Source: Neostapfia colusana
Taxonomy: Eukaryota; Streptophyta; Magnoliopsida; Poales; Poaceae
Direction of reading: 5' to 3'
Length of the DNA stretch: 64,000 bases
NCBI GenBank assembly: GCA_030760725.1
Contig: JASWHV010000001.1
Coordinates: 75,661,683-75,725,682, forward strand
Positions 33,463 through 44,474 of this stretch are shown here, piece after piece. Both the position numbers and the translations under genes were made by a program. The notes beneath the pieces are model-generated. The model did not search any database. It saw only the letters and a list, made by a program, of their open reading frames with translations, and was not told the DNA's origin. The stretch's first letter is position 1, and each line of letters begins with the position of its first letter.

Positions 33463-34757
33463 TGTAACACACTCAATTTCACTACCATGCATTGCATACA
33501 TTTTCATATAGAGAAGCATTTAAAAAGAAGAAATAAAAAGAGGAATGTAGAAGCAAATAAAATAATAAAAAGGGAATAGAAATGGAAAATAATGAAAATG
33601 AAAAGGAAAGGAAAAGAAATAAAAATAAATAAAATAGCCAAATTGGGCCACCCCAATTTTTCCTCAAATTCCTCAATTTTTCCCAAAAATTTCCCCCTTC
33701 CCCAAATTTTTCAAATTTTTCCCAGTTTTCCTGATTTTCCCCAAATTTCCCAAAATTCACCTAAGGGGAATTTCCCCCACATTTGGGGGGATTCCCCCCC
33801 CCCCCCCAAATTGGCCACACCAAATTGGGGGGGGGGCCTAATTGGGGCCCACCCCCTTGGCCGCAGCCCATTAGGGTGGGGAACCCTGGTCCCCGACCAC
33901 TTAGACTCTTTTGTTCCCCCAACTCTAGGACTCTTTTGTTTCCCCCTTATAAATATAACTCCCCCTAGCCGCCCACCCCCTGCTGCCAAGCCTTGCCCCC
34001 TTGCTGCCAAGTCGCCGACTCCCCCCCCCCCCTTGCCGGAATTTGGCTGCCGTGGAGCCCTGTCACGCCTGACCCTCGCTGGAGAAGAAGCCCTGACGTT
34101 CTGCCCTACCCGCAGCCCCATAATTCTCCACAGAAAATCCTACACTGCTGCCATTGCTAGGAGGGAGGCCCTGCCACAAGGAAGAAGTGAGGTAGGTCTT
34201 CGTTACCCCACTTACGACGTCGCCGCTTTTTCTACGCACCCGTTTACTTCGCCCCCTTCGAGAAGAAACTTCTGCGTGTGGACAGACCATGTTTTGGTCA
34301 ATTTTTGACGGTGGAATTGATCTACACCTTGTGTAAAGATCATCACCACGTCCACACTTGATTCCAACAACCTTGATCACCATAAAACCCCATGGAAGCC
34401 TACTAAAACGTGCAAGAACACGTACAAACCAGTTTTATAAAACTGCACCATAGGAATTGCATTCATTCACCTCATTGTATCCTGAGTAAAGATTGTGCAT
34501 GATAATTGATTGCTGTAAATTTTGTATGTGCGTGGTTATGAGTAGAAGGACAAGCTCAAGAGGCCGTCTACGAGGAGCTACAGCACCATGACTTCGAGAC
34601 GCTTGAGAAACACGAACAAATGGAGCAAGGCAAGTGCCCCTTGACCATATTGATCCCATGTTTTTGAAACTGTTTTGCTTGCGAAAACTCGTATGCTTGT
34701 GTCAACTTGATGGGACACCCTTTTATAGGAGTTTACTAGTTTGTTAACCATCCTTGT
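33463..34757 (+). repeat. 3' LTR (TGTAACAC family), interrupted by family B
   Basis: Begins TGTAACACAC after the polypurine tract. It contains homopolymer-rich stretches (long C and G runs near 33795-33835 and 34020), TATA at 33948-33955, and an R/U5 region similar to family B (AGGACAAGCTCA near 34556). It is cut at 34757 by the family-B LTR start; the remainder is not found in the window. Confidence 0.85.
33948..33955 (+). promoter_or_regulatory. TATA box of TGTAACAC LTR
   Basis: CCTTATAAATATAAC in the expected LTR position, matching the reversed copy at 32079. Confidence 0.6.
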
Positions 34758-35452
34758 TGTGACACCCTCATTTTTGGTTTCTGCATATATTCATGTTTCA
34801 TGAACAGAAAACATTTTAAAAGAAGTAGGAATAGAGAAAAATATAAAAAAGATAGCCAATAAGAGCCGAATCCAGTTCCCAGAGAGCGCCGAAGACAACT
34901 TCCGTGGCCCGCTGGCCACGTGGCGTGTTCGGAGCTCATCCCTGCGAAGTGGGGAGAGGTCCGCCGCTAAACTGGCTACGTGGCAGGCTCGGGGCTCATC
35001 TCCGCAAAGGGGGAGAGGTCCGACCCTGTGGGACACGTGTTGCACCCGGAGCTAGCCTCTGCGGAAGAAGCAAAGGCAGTTCCGCAGGACACATGTCACC
35101 TTGGCAGCTAGTCACCGCGGAAATCAGAGAACCCGTCACGCGGGATACGTGTCGATCTCGGAGATCACCCCCAAGAAGTCCAGTTCTATTGGACACGTGT
35201 CGCCACCGGAGCTTATCTCCGGGAGGTCCGTCACTGTTGGACACGTGTTTACCTCGGAGCTCGTCTCTGAGGGAAAAGGAAAAGTACGGCTCTACTTGAC
35301 GCGTGGCATTCACGGAGCTCACCTCCGAGGAAAGGGAGGTCTGGAAGGGATACGTGGCACACCCGGAGCTACCTCCGGAGAGAGGAAAGGTCCGGCACTG
35401 ACACGTGGCGTGTGCGGAGCCACCTCCGAATAGAGAGGAGGTCCCGGCCGCC
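34758..35452 (+). repeat. Family B 5' LTR, proximal segment (U3)
   Basis: Starts TGTGACACCCTCATTTTTGG, nearly identical to 47661-48123. Contains most of the G-box array. It is continued by 40032-42552. Confidence 0.9.
34918..35407 (+). repeat. G-box minisatellite in family B U3
   Basis: CACGTG or one-off variants at 34918, 34977 (TACGTG), 35034, 35090 (CACATG), 35146, 35194, 35242, 35300 (CGCGTG), 35351 and 35402, 48-59 bp apart. Each is followed by CGGAGCTC and a GAGGTCC-like block. At least three more units follow the solo LTR (40042-40160). This is the same unit as in the Tat LTR at 3098-3545, which carries it in the opposite orientation relative to its own promoter. Confidence 0.9.
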
Positions 35453-38400
35453 TGTAAAAGTCCCAAAAATGCAAAGTCAATAAAGTGAATGTTGATCTCT
35501 ATTTGTGTTGGAATGCATGAAAATGGGACTTACAAAAATTTTTGTACACGTGATGATGCACATGGGTGTCCCACCAAACGAGCTCTGACATTCATTTGAA
35601 GGTGTTTAGCCAAGGTTGGATTAAACACCATGTGTAAAGTTCTCACATGTAAGGGGGAGTTTAAATTTAGATTTGAACTTAATTGTTCCCCTCAAGTTGC
35701 TGCCAAAAATTTGGAGCACACATGTATCCTCAAATCTTTGAATGCGAGAAAAGTCAGGGTGGCCACATGCTGATTTCAGAGTGGGCTAAAAAGGAGTTAA
35801 ACATGATCATTTCCAAATGTGAGCTGAATTCAAATTTGAAAGTGAACTTCACACTGGATTTGGTTAAGTCAAATTTTGGCCCACGTGTAATCTCCCGAAA
35901 TATCAGATTGAGGGGATTTACATTAATGAAGAACTTTTGGAAACGTTGGGAGGATAAGAAGAGGAGTAAAAGGGTAGACCCCACATGTCATTGGGCTGCT
36001 TTAACTTGCTCCCGAAGACTTCCTCTGTTCGGTGTCGAACACCACCCGAGCCTCCTCCGAGCGCCACCGAGGGCAGCCACCTCCAGCTTCTTACATCGAG
36101 CTGGCGACCTGCTCGTGAGATTGAGTAGCTCCCGACGTGATCTTTTGCTCACAAAAATAGCAACCCCGGGTGTTATTTTCCCCTCGCACGGGAACTGAAC
36201 CAAGAGCTCCGAATTTAGTTTCGAACCTAACTGAAGGTTAACTCCCCAAAATCAAATTCAGTCTGTGGGAATGGCTGGGAATTTTGAATTCAAATGGTGG
36301 AGCCACTGTTGTTTGGAGGGGGGACTTTAACGGGACCCGCAGGTCAGTGGAACAGAGGTAACACTGGAATTTTCCTGCTGTGCGCTTGACACAGAGAGGC
36401 ATGCAGTCCACCGAGCTGCTTGTGTGTTTTTCCCCGAGGCGGTTCACTCTGTTGTTCTCAGGTAATTGCTTGAGATCGGGCTGCACAAATCAAATGCTGC
36501 TTCTCTACCTCACACGAGCAAACCAACAGCACAGGAAATCTTCTCACGCGCTCAGCCGAAAATAGAGACCGGCGCTGTCTCTGCTCTGCAGCGCCCATCG
36601 ACCTCCATCCGCGGTGGCAACCAGCTGAACCGCCCAGGAGGTGCGCCGGCGAGTCCTCTACGTCCACAACACGTTTCCAGCTCTTCTCCGGTCTCCCTCG
36701 GTCACTGCCATGCAGTTTTCCTCCACAACTCAGACTGAAGCCGCCATGGGAACTGCTCATCTTTCAGCCACTCCAACGCCTCTCCCACACGTCCAGCACC
36801 TCCCTAAGGTGCGCCAAGGTGTGTAGATCATGCTACCGCAGTCCCCTTGCCCTTCCCCGATGCTGTCTCGCCGGAATTTGAGTTTTGGCGCCGGTACACG
36901 TGAAGAACAGCCCCAAACCAAAACTGTAAATTCGTCCAACGTGGTTGATCATCGGTTCTACAATTCAAGCCACAGAAACTAGTGATCCTAGCGCCCTCCC
37001 AAGCCAAATACCGCAGCAAACCATCCACCACACGCCCCGGGCGACGAGAAATCGCCGGCGGCGGCAAAAACAGGTCGGTTCTCCGGTGAACCCTATGTTC
37101 CGGCCATTTTCTGCAAGGTTTAGCGTGTGTTCCATGTTCCCCGATCGTTGGTGATGCTTTAGGTCAAGGTAGCTCGCCGGGAGAAGCTTCGGACGCACCA
37201 GAACGCGTTGATGCTGAGCTCCCGAGCCGCCCCACCGGTGCCGGCCTGTTTTCGTCCTTTTTCATAAGTGGAAACCTTGCCCGGCAGCTGCGCCATGTTC
37301 CCAGGAGCATGTAGGGCGAAACCGGAGCTAATTTGGTGGAGAAATGAGGGAGAACGGGCCATGCCACGATTTGAACTGGTGTGCACGCGCGTCTCTGGCG
37401 GGAGGTTGAAGAAGGACCTGACGAGTGGGCCCCCCTGTTAAGTCTCTGTGTAGGTTTTAAACAGAGAGCTATCACAATTTAAAAAATTCATAACTTTGTG
37501 TAGATAACTCCAAAAAGGGTGAGACCAATTTTGTTTGAATCCTTAGGAGGAGTACTTCACACAGAAACAAATTGCATGCTATGAAAATGCCCAGGAATTT
37601 CCGTAGAATTTTTTTAGTAAATCCTTTAGGGATTTATTACAGGAGCAATTCTTTATGAAATATTCCCAAATTTGGGAAGCTAGTCCTTTTCATAGTTCCT
37701 GACCTCCAGTAAAAATTTTAGGAGTTTTGGAGCTTATTTAGAGGGCTTAATCAGTAGGTTATCTCAGGATTAAATAAATTAGCTAAAAATCATAGAATTG
37801 ATTTCCACAAAAATGGTTCAACCTTCATACCTCCATAACATTCTGTAGGGATATCCAAAATTTGTGAAACAAATTTTATTAGATTTCTCTCAGTTAGTAC
37901 TTTGCAGAAATGCAAAGAAATTGATCTGAAGATCTCTGGATATTTCTCCAAGATTCATCAAAGTTAAATCTTTGGGAATTTAGTCCAGAATATCTATGTT
38001 ATGGAATTTCTTCAAATTTGGCCAGGTAGTCCCTCATGACATTACTGATTCCCAGTAAAAATTTGAGTTTCATTGGAGTTCATTTGTTAGGTCAAATTAC
38101 CTTCCAAAGTTCAGCCTTTATTTGGAAATTCAAATGTAAACAGAAACTTTTCAGAACTCCTGTCCAACTTCAAAAATTCATATCTCTCTGATGGTAGCTC
38201 CAAAAATGGTGAAACAAATTTTGTTAGAACCATAGAGACTTACCCTAATCAGATCTTCCACTATTAGCTATGTTAAAGCTCCTGAATTAGGCTCAAAATT
38301 CAGAGAAGCATTGTAGTTGTAGGAATTTTAAAGACTACATTGTGCAATGACATGTCTCCAAATTTGGCTCAAATTATCCTTAGAGGGTCTAGTATCTACT

Positions 38401-40026
38401 GTAAAAATCCCAAACCCAATTAAGGATCCTAAATAGCAATAGCTATGAATAGTAGTTCAATTCTTATAAATCCTTAATACTTATACATCTATTTTGCTAC
38501 ATTTCATTTAGTGACCGAAGTTGAGGACGCACCGGAGCCTTTGGACGTCCTACAACCTGAAGTTGACTTCCCATCTAACTCACAACCAGGCAAGCCCCGG
38601 TTTGCACTTAAGTACCTTTTATGAAATTCTTTATTTGTATCACTTATGTCTAGGATGAATGTTTCCATTAGAGTTAGGGTGATTGAAACCCCACTTGCAT
38701 AACCTTTTAAATCCTATGGAGGGTTGGGTAGCTTACAGAGCCGATGAGTAGACAAAGCCCTGTTAATATGCTTAGGACCTCGGTAGAAGTCGAGTAGTTG
38801 GAATCTACTCGCGAGGTAAGGTTTATCACACGGTTCGGTCAGAATAGAAAATGGCTTAAGAATGGTGAAAAATGAGACCCAGCAGGGGGGATAGGAAGCA
38901 GTGAGCAGAGGTCTCACGTGCATAGCCCTGTTGGTGTCGATTGAGGACCGAGTCGTGTGTGGGCCTGATGAACAAGTATCGAGCAGTACCGGATGGCATA
39001 CTGACATAAGCAGGAAACCGATGTAAATGGTTAACCTGGGTGTCGAGGCTTACCCAACCGTAAATAGGAGTGGGTTGAGGGTAGCAAGGTGTAAATCTGC
39101 CGGTGGGCACAGTCACGCTCCATGCGGGGACCTCCTGCCCGTTACGGATGGACCGGTTCGGCATTTGGGTTGCCTTTGAAAGGTTGTTGCATACAACAGA
39201 GTAGGAAGGGTGTGGAATCACGCTTCTTAAAGTGGGTGTATGCAACGTGTTGTCCGGGTGTCTCCTGATTGCAATCACCGTCCCTCGCGGTTATTTGAGT
39301 ACCGCTTGTTCACTGTTTCGTGACGTAGTAAGAAGTAAAGTAAGCCAGTGGAATGATAATATGCTGTGATGATATATTAATGTTTTAGAAACCATGTTTG
39401 CTGTAGATGTAGAGCTAATTAAATTTACTTTCCGCTTTGGGCGTCACCACATCGGAGGAAAGCGTTTCTTGTTTGATTGTGGACTTCCGATGTGAGGGCT
39501 TCCAAAGGAACATGAATCTGCTGCTATAAAAACTGAAAGTAAGGATCAACTTATAGGCGTGTCTTTATTGCAAAGTCCTTTCCTACCTTACACATCCTTG
39601 CACGTAGAGTTCCATGCCTAGGGTTGACGGTTAAGACTTGCTGAGACTTCGTGCTCACGGTTGCAATATTTGAGCTGTATGCAGGTGAGAGCTATGAGGA
39701 GGGTTCCGAGGACGAGGAGATGCCACCATCACGGTATACGGCCGAGATGGAGCCCTGCACGCCGACGTGATCTCCGGTTTCATGTTGCCAGTGTGTAGCG
39801 TCCCCGGGCTGGACGGCTGCACTTTTGCGTAGCTAGGAGGAGAGGCTGTATATGTATATTACTTCCGCTGTATGAATAGGTTTTGTAAAAAGACTTCCGC
39901 TGTTTTATAACAAACAAAAGTTTATATGTTGTTCTCTATTCTTTTCGTGTGTGCTGTTGGGTGCCGCATCGTACGGCACCACCCTATGCGATCCTGGAGT
40001 GGGTGAACCACGGGGTGGTCCCCACA
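35453..40026 (+). mobile_element. Solo LTR, 4,574 bp, family C-like
   Basis: Begins TGTAAAAGTCCC and ends GTCCCCACA, flanked by CCGCC at 35448-35452 and 40027-40031. Start and end sequences match the family C LTRs (22442, 30414; the GGTGCCGCATCGTACGGCACC block near 39960 corresponds to 7254 and 62164). No internal region, primer-binding site or coding sequence is present, so this is the product of unequal LTR-LTR recombination. ORFs within, including GC-rich ones at 36000-37480, have no recognisable domain and are LTR sequence. Confidence 0.93.
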
Positions 40027-40031
40027 CCGCC

Positions 40032-42552
40032 AAGATTCATGGCGCACGCGGAGCTCACCTCCGAAGGAGAAGGGAGGTCTCGCTCGCTTGACACGCGGCA
40101 CAACCGGAGCTCGTCTCTGCGGAGAAGGAGATACCAGGCCCCGAAGGACACGTGGAGCTTCCGGGGCTCATCACCGCGGAGGTAACGAGTTCTGGAACGG
40201 TTTTTAGATTCTGTACGCGTAGAAATACCGGAATGGAGGAGAAACCGACCTGAATTCCACAATGTTACCGCACCAAATCAACTCAAGATAAGTTGTTAAG
40301 ATTCAATGATAATCTGAATAGAACTCTTATTCAAAGTCCAATCAGATCAGGACTCTTCTTCTCCCGATTATAAATAGAACTCAGAACCTCTGGCCGAAAC
40401 CAGGAACTTCTTTTCCAACTCCTGAGCCAACGACTTAGAGCCCTAGTCCCAACTCGCCGAGTAAGCCATCGCCGGAGTTCAGCGAGGAAGATCGCCAGAA
40501 GAGAGCCCCAACGATCTGTCTGATTAGAGAAGGACCCCGAGACCGAGAAGAACGTAAGGTAGGTCTCCAATACCACCTTACGACATTGTTGTGTTTTTTT
40601 GCATCTGTTCTCCGATTCCTTTCGAACAGAAGCTTTCTCGTGGACAGATCACTTGTTTATTAGGTTGATCTAAAGACAAGATCATCGCCACGTCCACATT
40701 TGATCCAAACACCTCTGTTCATCATAAAACCATGCAAGAACACGTACAAACCGATCTGATAAAACTGATTATAGGATAGCATGCATATGCATCATCGCAT
40801 CTAGTTTAAAGTTTGTGCATGATATTGATTGCTGTGGATCTTGTATGTGTGTGATCCTGTATAGCAGAACAAGCTCAGGGAGCTGTCAACGACGAGCTGC
40901 AACAACAAGGTTTTGAGATCCAAGAGCAACCGGAACCGCAAGAACAAGGCAAGTTCTCCTTGACCATATTGATCCTATGTTTTGGGAAAAACTGTTTGTT
41001 TTGTGAAAAGATGTGTGTGCTGAGTCAAACGTGATGGGAAACCATTTTATAGGAGTTTACTAGTTTTGTTAAAACCACCCTTGTCGCCAGGGAAGTTTAT
41101 GAGTCGGGTATGGTTTTTACTTTTAAGCTTCGCTGAGTCCATGGGATTGGGAAGCGAGATAGATGTGTCTAGCTAACTGCACTCGTAATGATAATAAGAA
41201 ACTGATGTTGTTGATGAACATGGATCGGAGGGAGATCTAGGCAAGACTGGGTTTGTGAATGAGGTAGCATGAGATGGTGATTTACTTGCCGTAGATCTAA
41301 GGACCTGTTCATGCAAGCACATGCCAGCATAACAGTGCCACCACAAGGCCAAGTATGGGTGTGGCTTAGCTGACTAATTAGGTAAGTTGCTAGATTGTTA
41401 TGGACCGTGGAATGCGCGGGGAATGGGAGTCGAGTGAGGACTGCCCTAGGAACTGCATGGCACAAAAGGGGGCCCGTGGGTGGGAGAATTGGAGATTCTA
41501 GCCTGCCGGTGAAACCTTAGTGAGTCCATACATCTAGTAACCCCTTTGTAAAGGCTATTTTGTGATCTCTCGGCCATATACCGACGGTTGTGTACTGGTA
41601 TAATGGAGGTTCTGCAGTCGCCGACGGGTGATGAAATCACAAACTTGTTGGTAAAGAGGTGCAAACTCTGCAAAGTCTAAAACTATCATGATAGCCGACC
41701 TTGCGGTCATGAGCGCCTGGCCAACTTCCATGATTAGTTGGGATGGTTATTGGATATGGTTATTGGTTATGGTTTTGGATGGTTTGGTTTTCGGGACTGT
41801 TGAGTCCGGGTGATAAGATGGGTTGCATGACTGTTGAGTCATGGCAACAAAGTTAGTCTCGGTGGGAGATGAAGTTGTTTGTGAGATGAAATGGTAACGA
41901 ATAGGAGATGGTATTTGTGAGATGGTAGCAAATACGAGGAGGTATTTGTGAGTGAGAATGAGGTTGATTGATGACTGGTTGTGACATGGAAGGTAATGAA
42001 CATAATGGAGGTATGATTGGTATTTTAATACATGTTGGGATTACATTCTCTTAAAGATGAGTTGCTGTTTTCATGTTTTTGATAAATAACTTTGCTTTCT
42101 GTAATGAGCCTTTTTATACCTACCTTCTTATAAGCTACATATCATATTTTCCCGCACTTGCTGAGTACATCATTGTACTCAAACTTGCATTATTATTTCA
42201 TCATCAGCAATAGGAGAAGATTTCCATGAAGAACAAGTGGAGCATTAGGCGTGTGATCTGTTCTCAACCTTGCCTGTGGGGATGGAGTAGAGATGGAGTC
42301 ATTGCTGCCTAGAATTGCTTCCGCATTAGTTAAATTCCTTCTGCATTAGAATAACCGCTGCATAGAAATAAGACTTCCGCTGTGAGCATGAGTCCAAGAC
42401 TCATGAGACATTGTAATAAACTCTGTTATTCGTGGTAATATATAATCTGAATTCAGTTTGTGGAACATATGCGTATGTGTGATGAACATCTTGGGCACAC
42501 ATATGCATTAGTTCTCGGTTCCGTGGTTTTCCACAGAATTGAGGGCGTCACA
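40032..42552 (+). repeat. Family B 5' LTR, distal segment
   Basis: Resumes the G-box units, then TATA at 40369, and aligns with 4230-6477 to the terminal GGGCGTCACA. R/U5 is long (over 2 kb) and non-coding. Confidence 0.9.
40369..40376 (+). promoter_or_regulatory. TATA box of family B 5' LTR
   Basis: TATAAATA downstream of the G-box array; the copy at 4277 has TATGAATA. Confidence 0.6.
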
Positions 42553-42800
42553 GATAGGTATCAGAGCCACGGTTGACGGTGGGTTACACGGCTAAATAGG
42601 AAACACAGATTGGTATCAAAAGCCACGGATGAGGGTAGATTACACACCAAATACAATCACAGATTGGTACCAGAACCACGGGTTGATGGTAGGTTACACA
42701 CTTAGATAGATCACAGATTGGTATCCGACACAGATTGGTAGCTAAGCCACGCTAACCATAGGGTGCAAGCCTATGGTGCATAGATTGGCCTTGAAACTAC
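42549..42800 (+). repeat. Tandem PBS-like array, 54-55 bp period
   Basis: CACAGATTGGTATCAGAGCC-like motifs start at 42549 (the true PBS), 42604, 42658, 42712 and 42729, and a degenerate one near 42778. Each is followed by a CCACGG...GGTTACAC-like tail. The unit includes the last bases of the LTR (CACA), the PBS and about 30 bp of leader. Confidence 0.85.
42555..42568 (+). promoter_or_regulatory. Family B primer-binding site
   Basis: TAGGTATCAGAGCC, two bases after the LTR end, with one mismatch to the Met-tRNA complement TGGTATCAGAGCC. The downstream array units have TTGGTATC instead. Confidence 0.8.
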
Positions 42801-43135
42801 CTTGACATAGGATACAAGACTAGGAGAAGCCATAGTTGGATCACAGATTTGACATCATCCTAAGCCATATAGGACCCCCATTGAACAAGCCTTGAATAGG
42901 AGTTGTTTGAGCCCTTGTGATGATTGTTGGTGAATTGTGTGCTTAGTGTTAGTCATGGGACGTCTCAAAACATTTTCCATATCCACACATAAGTAGAAAG
43001 AGGTGTGAGATGCTTCGGCACTTGTTCACGTCCCCATATGGGCTAATATATACAGTCCAACCCACCTTGATGCATATAGTTGAGGGGATCTACCCAACCT
43101 TCTAAATTTCTATTCTATTTTGATCTCTCTCACAG
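42801..43135 (+). other. Family B leader
   Basis: Non-coding stretch between the PBS array and the gag ATG at 43136. I see no ORF or RNA gene. Confidence 0.6.
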
Positions 43136-44474
43136 ATGGTGGGAGGAAATGCCGGCCGAAGGAACGTCCGTGACAACCAAGAGGATGGCCACGATGAAGT
43201 TCCTGTTAACCCCGGAGCTGTTGAGAACAATCTAGAACGGTTGATGGCCATGCGGAATCAACTTATGCAAACTATGATCCAAACTTTGGGTCAGTTGCAG
43301 GCCAACAACAACAACCTCGTTCCGGCACTACCGCCACCACCACCATCGGCCCATAACAGACTGGGTGAGTTCATGAGGACTCGACCACCCACCTTTGCTC
43401 AAGCTAACGACCCCATGGAGGCCGACGACTGGTTGAAATACATGGAGAATAAGCTTGCCATAGTGCAGTGCAATGACCGAGAGAAGGTCCTCTTTGCGTC
43501 GCACCAACTTATGGGATCTGCCGCTGACTGGTGGGATGCCCTATGCAACGCTCATGTCGCTGGAGACGATCACTTGGATTGAGTTCAAGGAAAGTTTGCG
43601 CTCTCATTACATCCCTGCTGGTGTAATGATGCTCAAGAGACAGGAGTTTGAAGGCCTCCGCCAAGGACAGAGAAGCGTGAATGAGTATCTCAACAAGTTC
43701 ACACAACTGTCCTGGTATGCCCCCAAAGCTGTCAACTCAGACCAGAGGAAGCAATACTTGTTCATGAGAGGGTTGAACAATGAGATCCAGGTTCAGCTCC
43801 TCAACAATGACTATGCAAGCTTTCAGAAGCTGGTTGACAAGGCAATAGTGGTTAAAAGCAAGATCCGAGAGATCGAGCGAGAGTGCAAGAGGAAGATTCC
43901 ATACCAGCCCCAAGGGAGCAACGTCCAACCTCGGTACATACCCCTGGCCGCACCGCAGTATGGATCAACCACTCCTGCATACCGCCCTAGTCAGCCACCA
44001 CAGCAACGACCCGTTGCACCAGCACCTCGTGTGCCCATGCCTACTGTGCCCCGACCTAACATGGGCGCTCCTGTTCAAAACCCCCACCCTAGCGTACCTG
44101 CTGCCGTAGGTAATAGGGCATGCTTTGCGTGCGGGGAAACAGGACACTTCGCGGACCAGTGCCCATGGAGAGGCCCTGGACAGCAAGGCAACGTGCCCAA
44201 ACAGAACCCGCGACCGCACGGAGGGGACAATCAAGGAAACCGGGGACAGCAGAACTATGCTCGCGGCAACGTGAACCATGTCTCTGCCGAGGAAGCACAA
44301 CAGGCTGAGGACGTCGTAATTGGTATGTTCCTTGCCAACTCCAACCCAGCCACCATCTTATTTGATTCTGGAGCATCACATTCCTTCATATCATCCAAGT
44401 ATGTTGCCAAGCATAATCTACCCATGTCCCACATAAAATGTGCTATGTTAGTTATTCTCCTGGAGGAGAAATGA
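43136..44474 (+). pseudogene. Family B gag-protease, two frameshifts
   Basis: Gag from MVGGNAGRR at 43136; retrotransposon gag core with DDWLKYMENKLAIVQC near 43425 and ADWWDALCNAHV near 43525. A one-base loss near 43571 moves the reading to another frame (43473-44474), which carries WIEFKESLRSHYIP, a Pro/Gln-rich linker, the CCHC knuckle CFACGETGHFADQC near 44121 and the protease motif ILFDSGASHSFIS near 44352. A second indel near 44452 returns to the first frame. A restored product would be normal in size for a chromovirus gag-protease. Confidence 0.88.

Noticed and set aside
36000..37480. Cluster of ORFs in a GC-rich block, possible host gene
   Set aside because: Lies wholly inside the solo LTR bounded by CCGCC; the ORFs overlap on both strands and show no domain.
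42549..42570. tRNA-Met gene fragment
   Set aside because: Only the 3'-end complement (TGGTATCAGAGCC type) is present at each LTR end, as in primer-binding sites; no cloverleaf can be formed.
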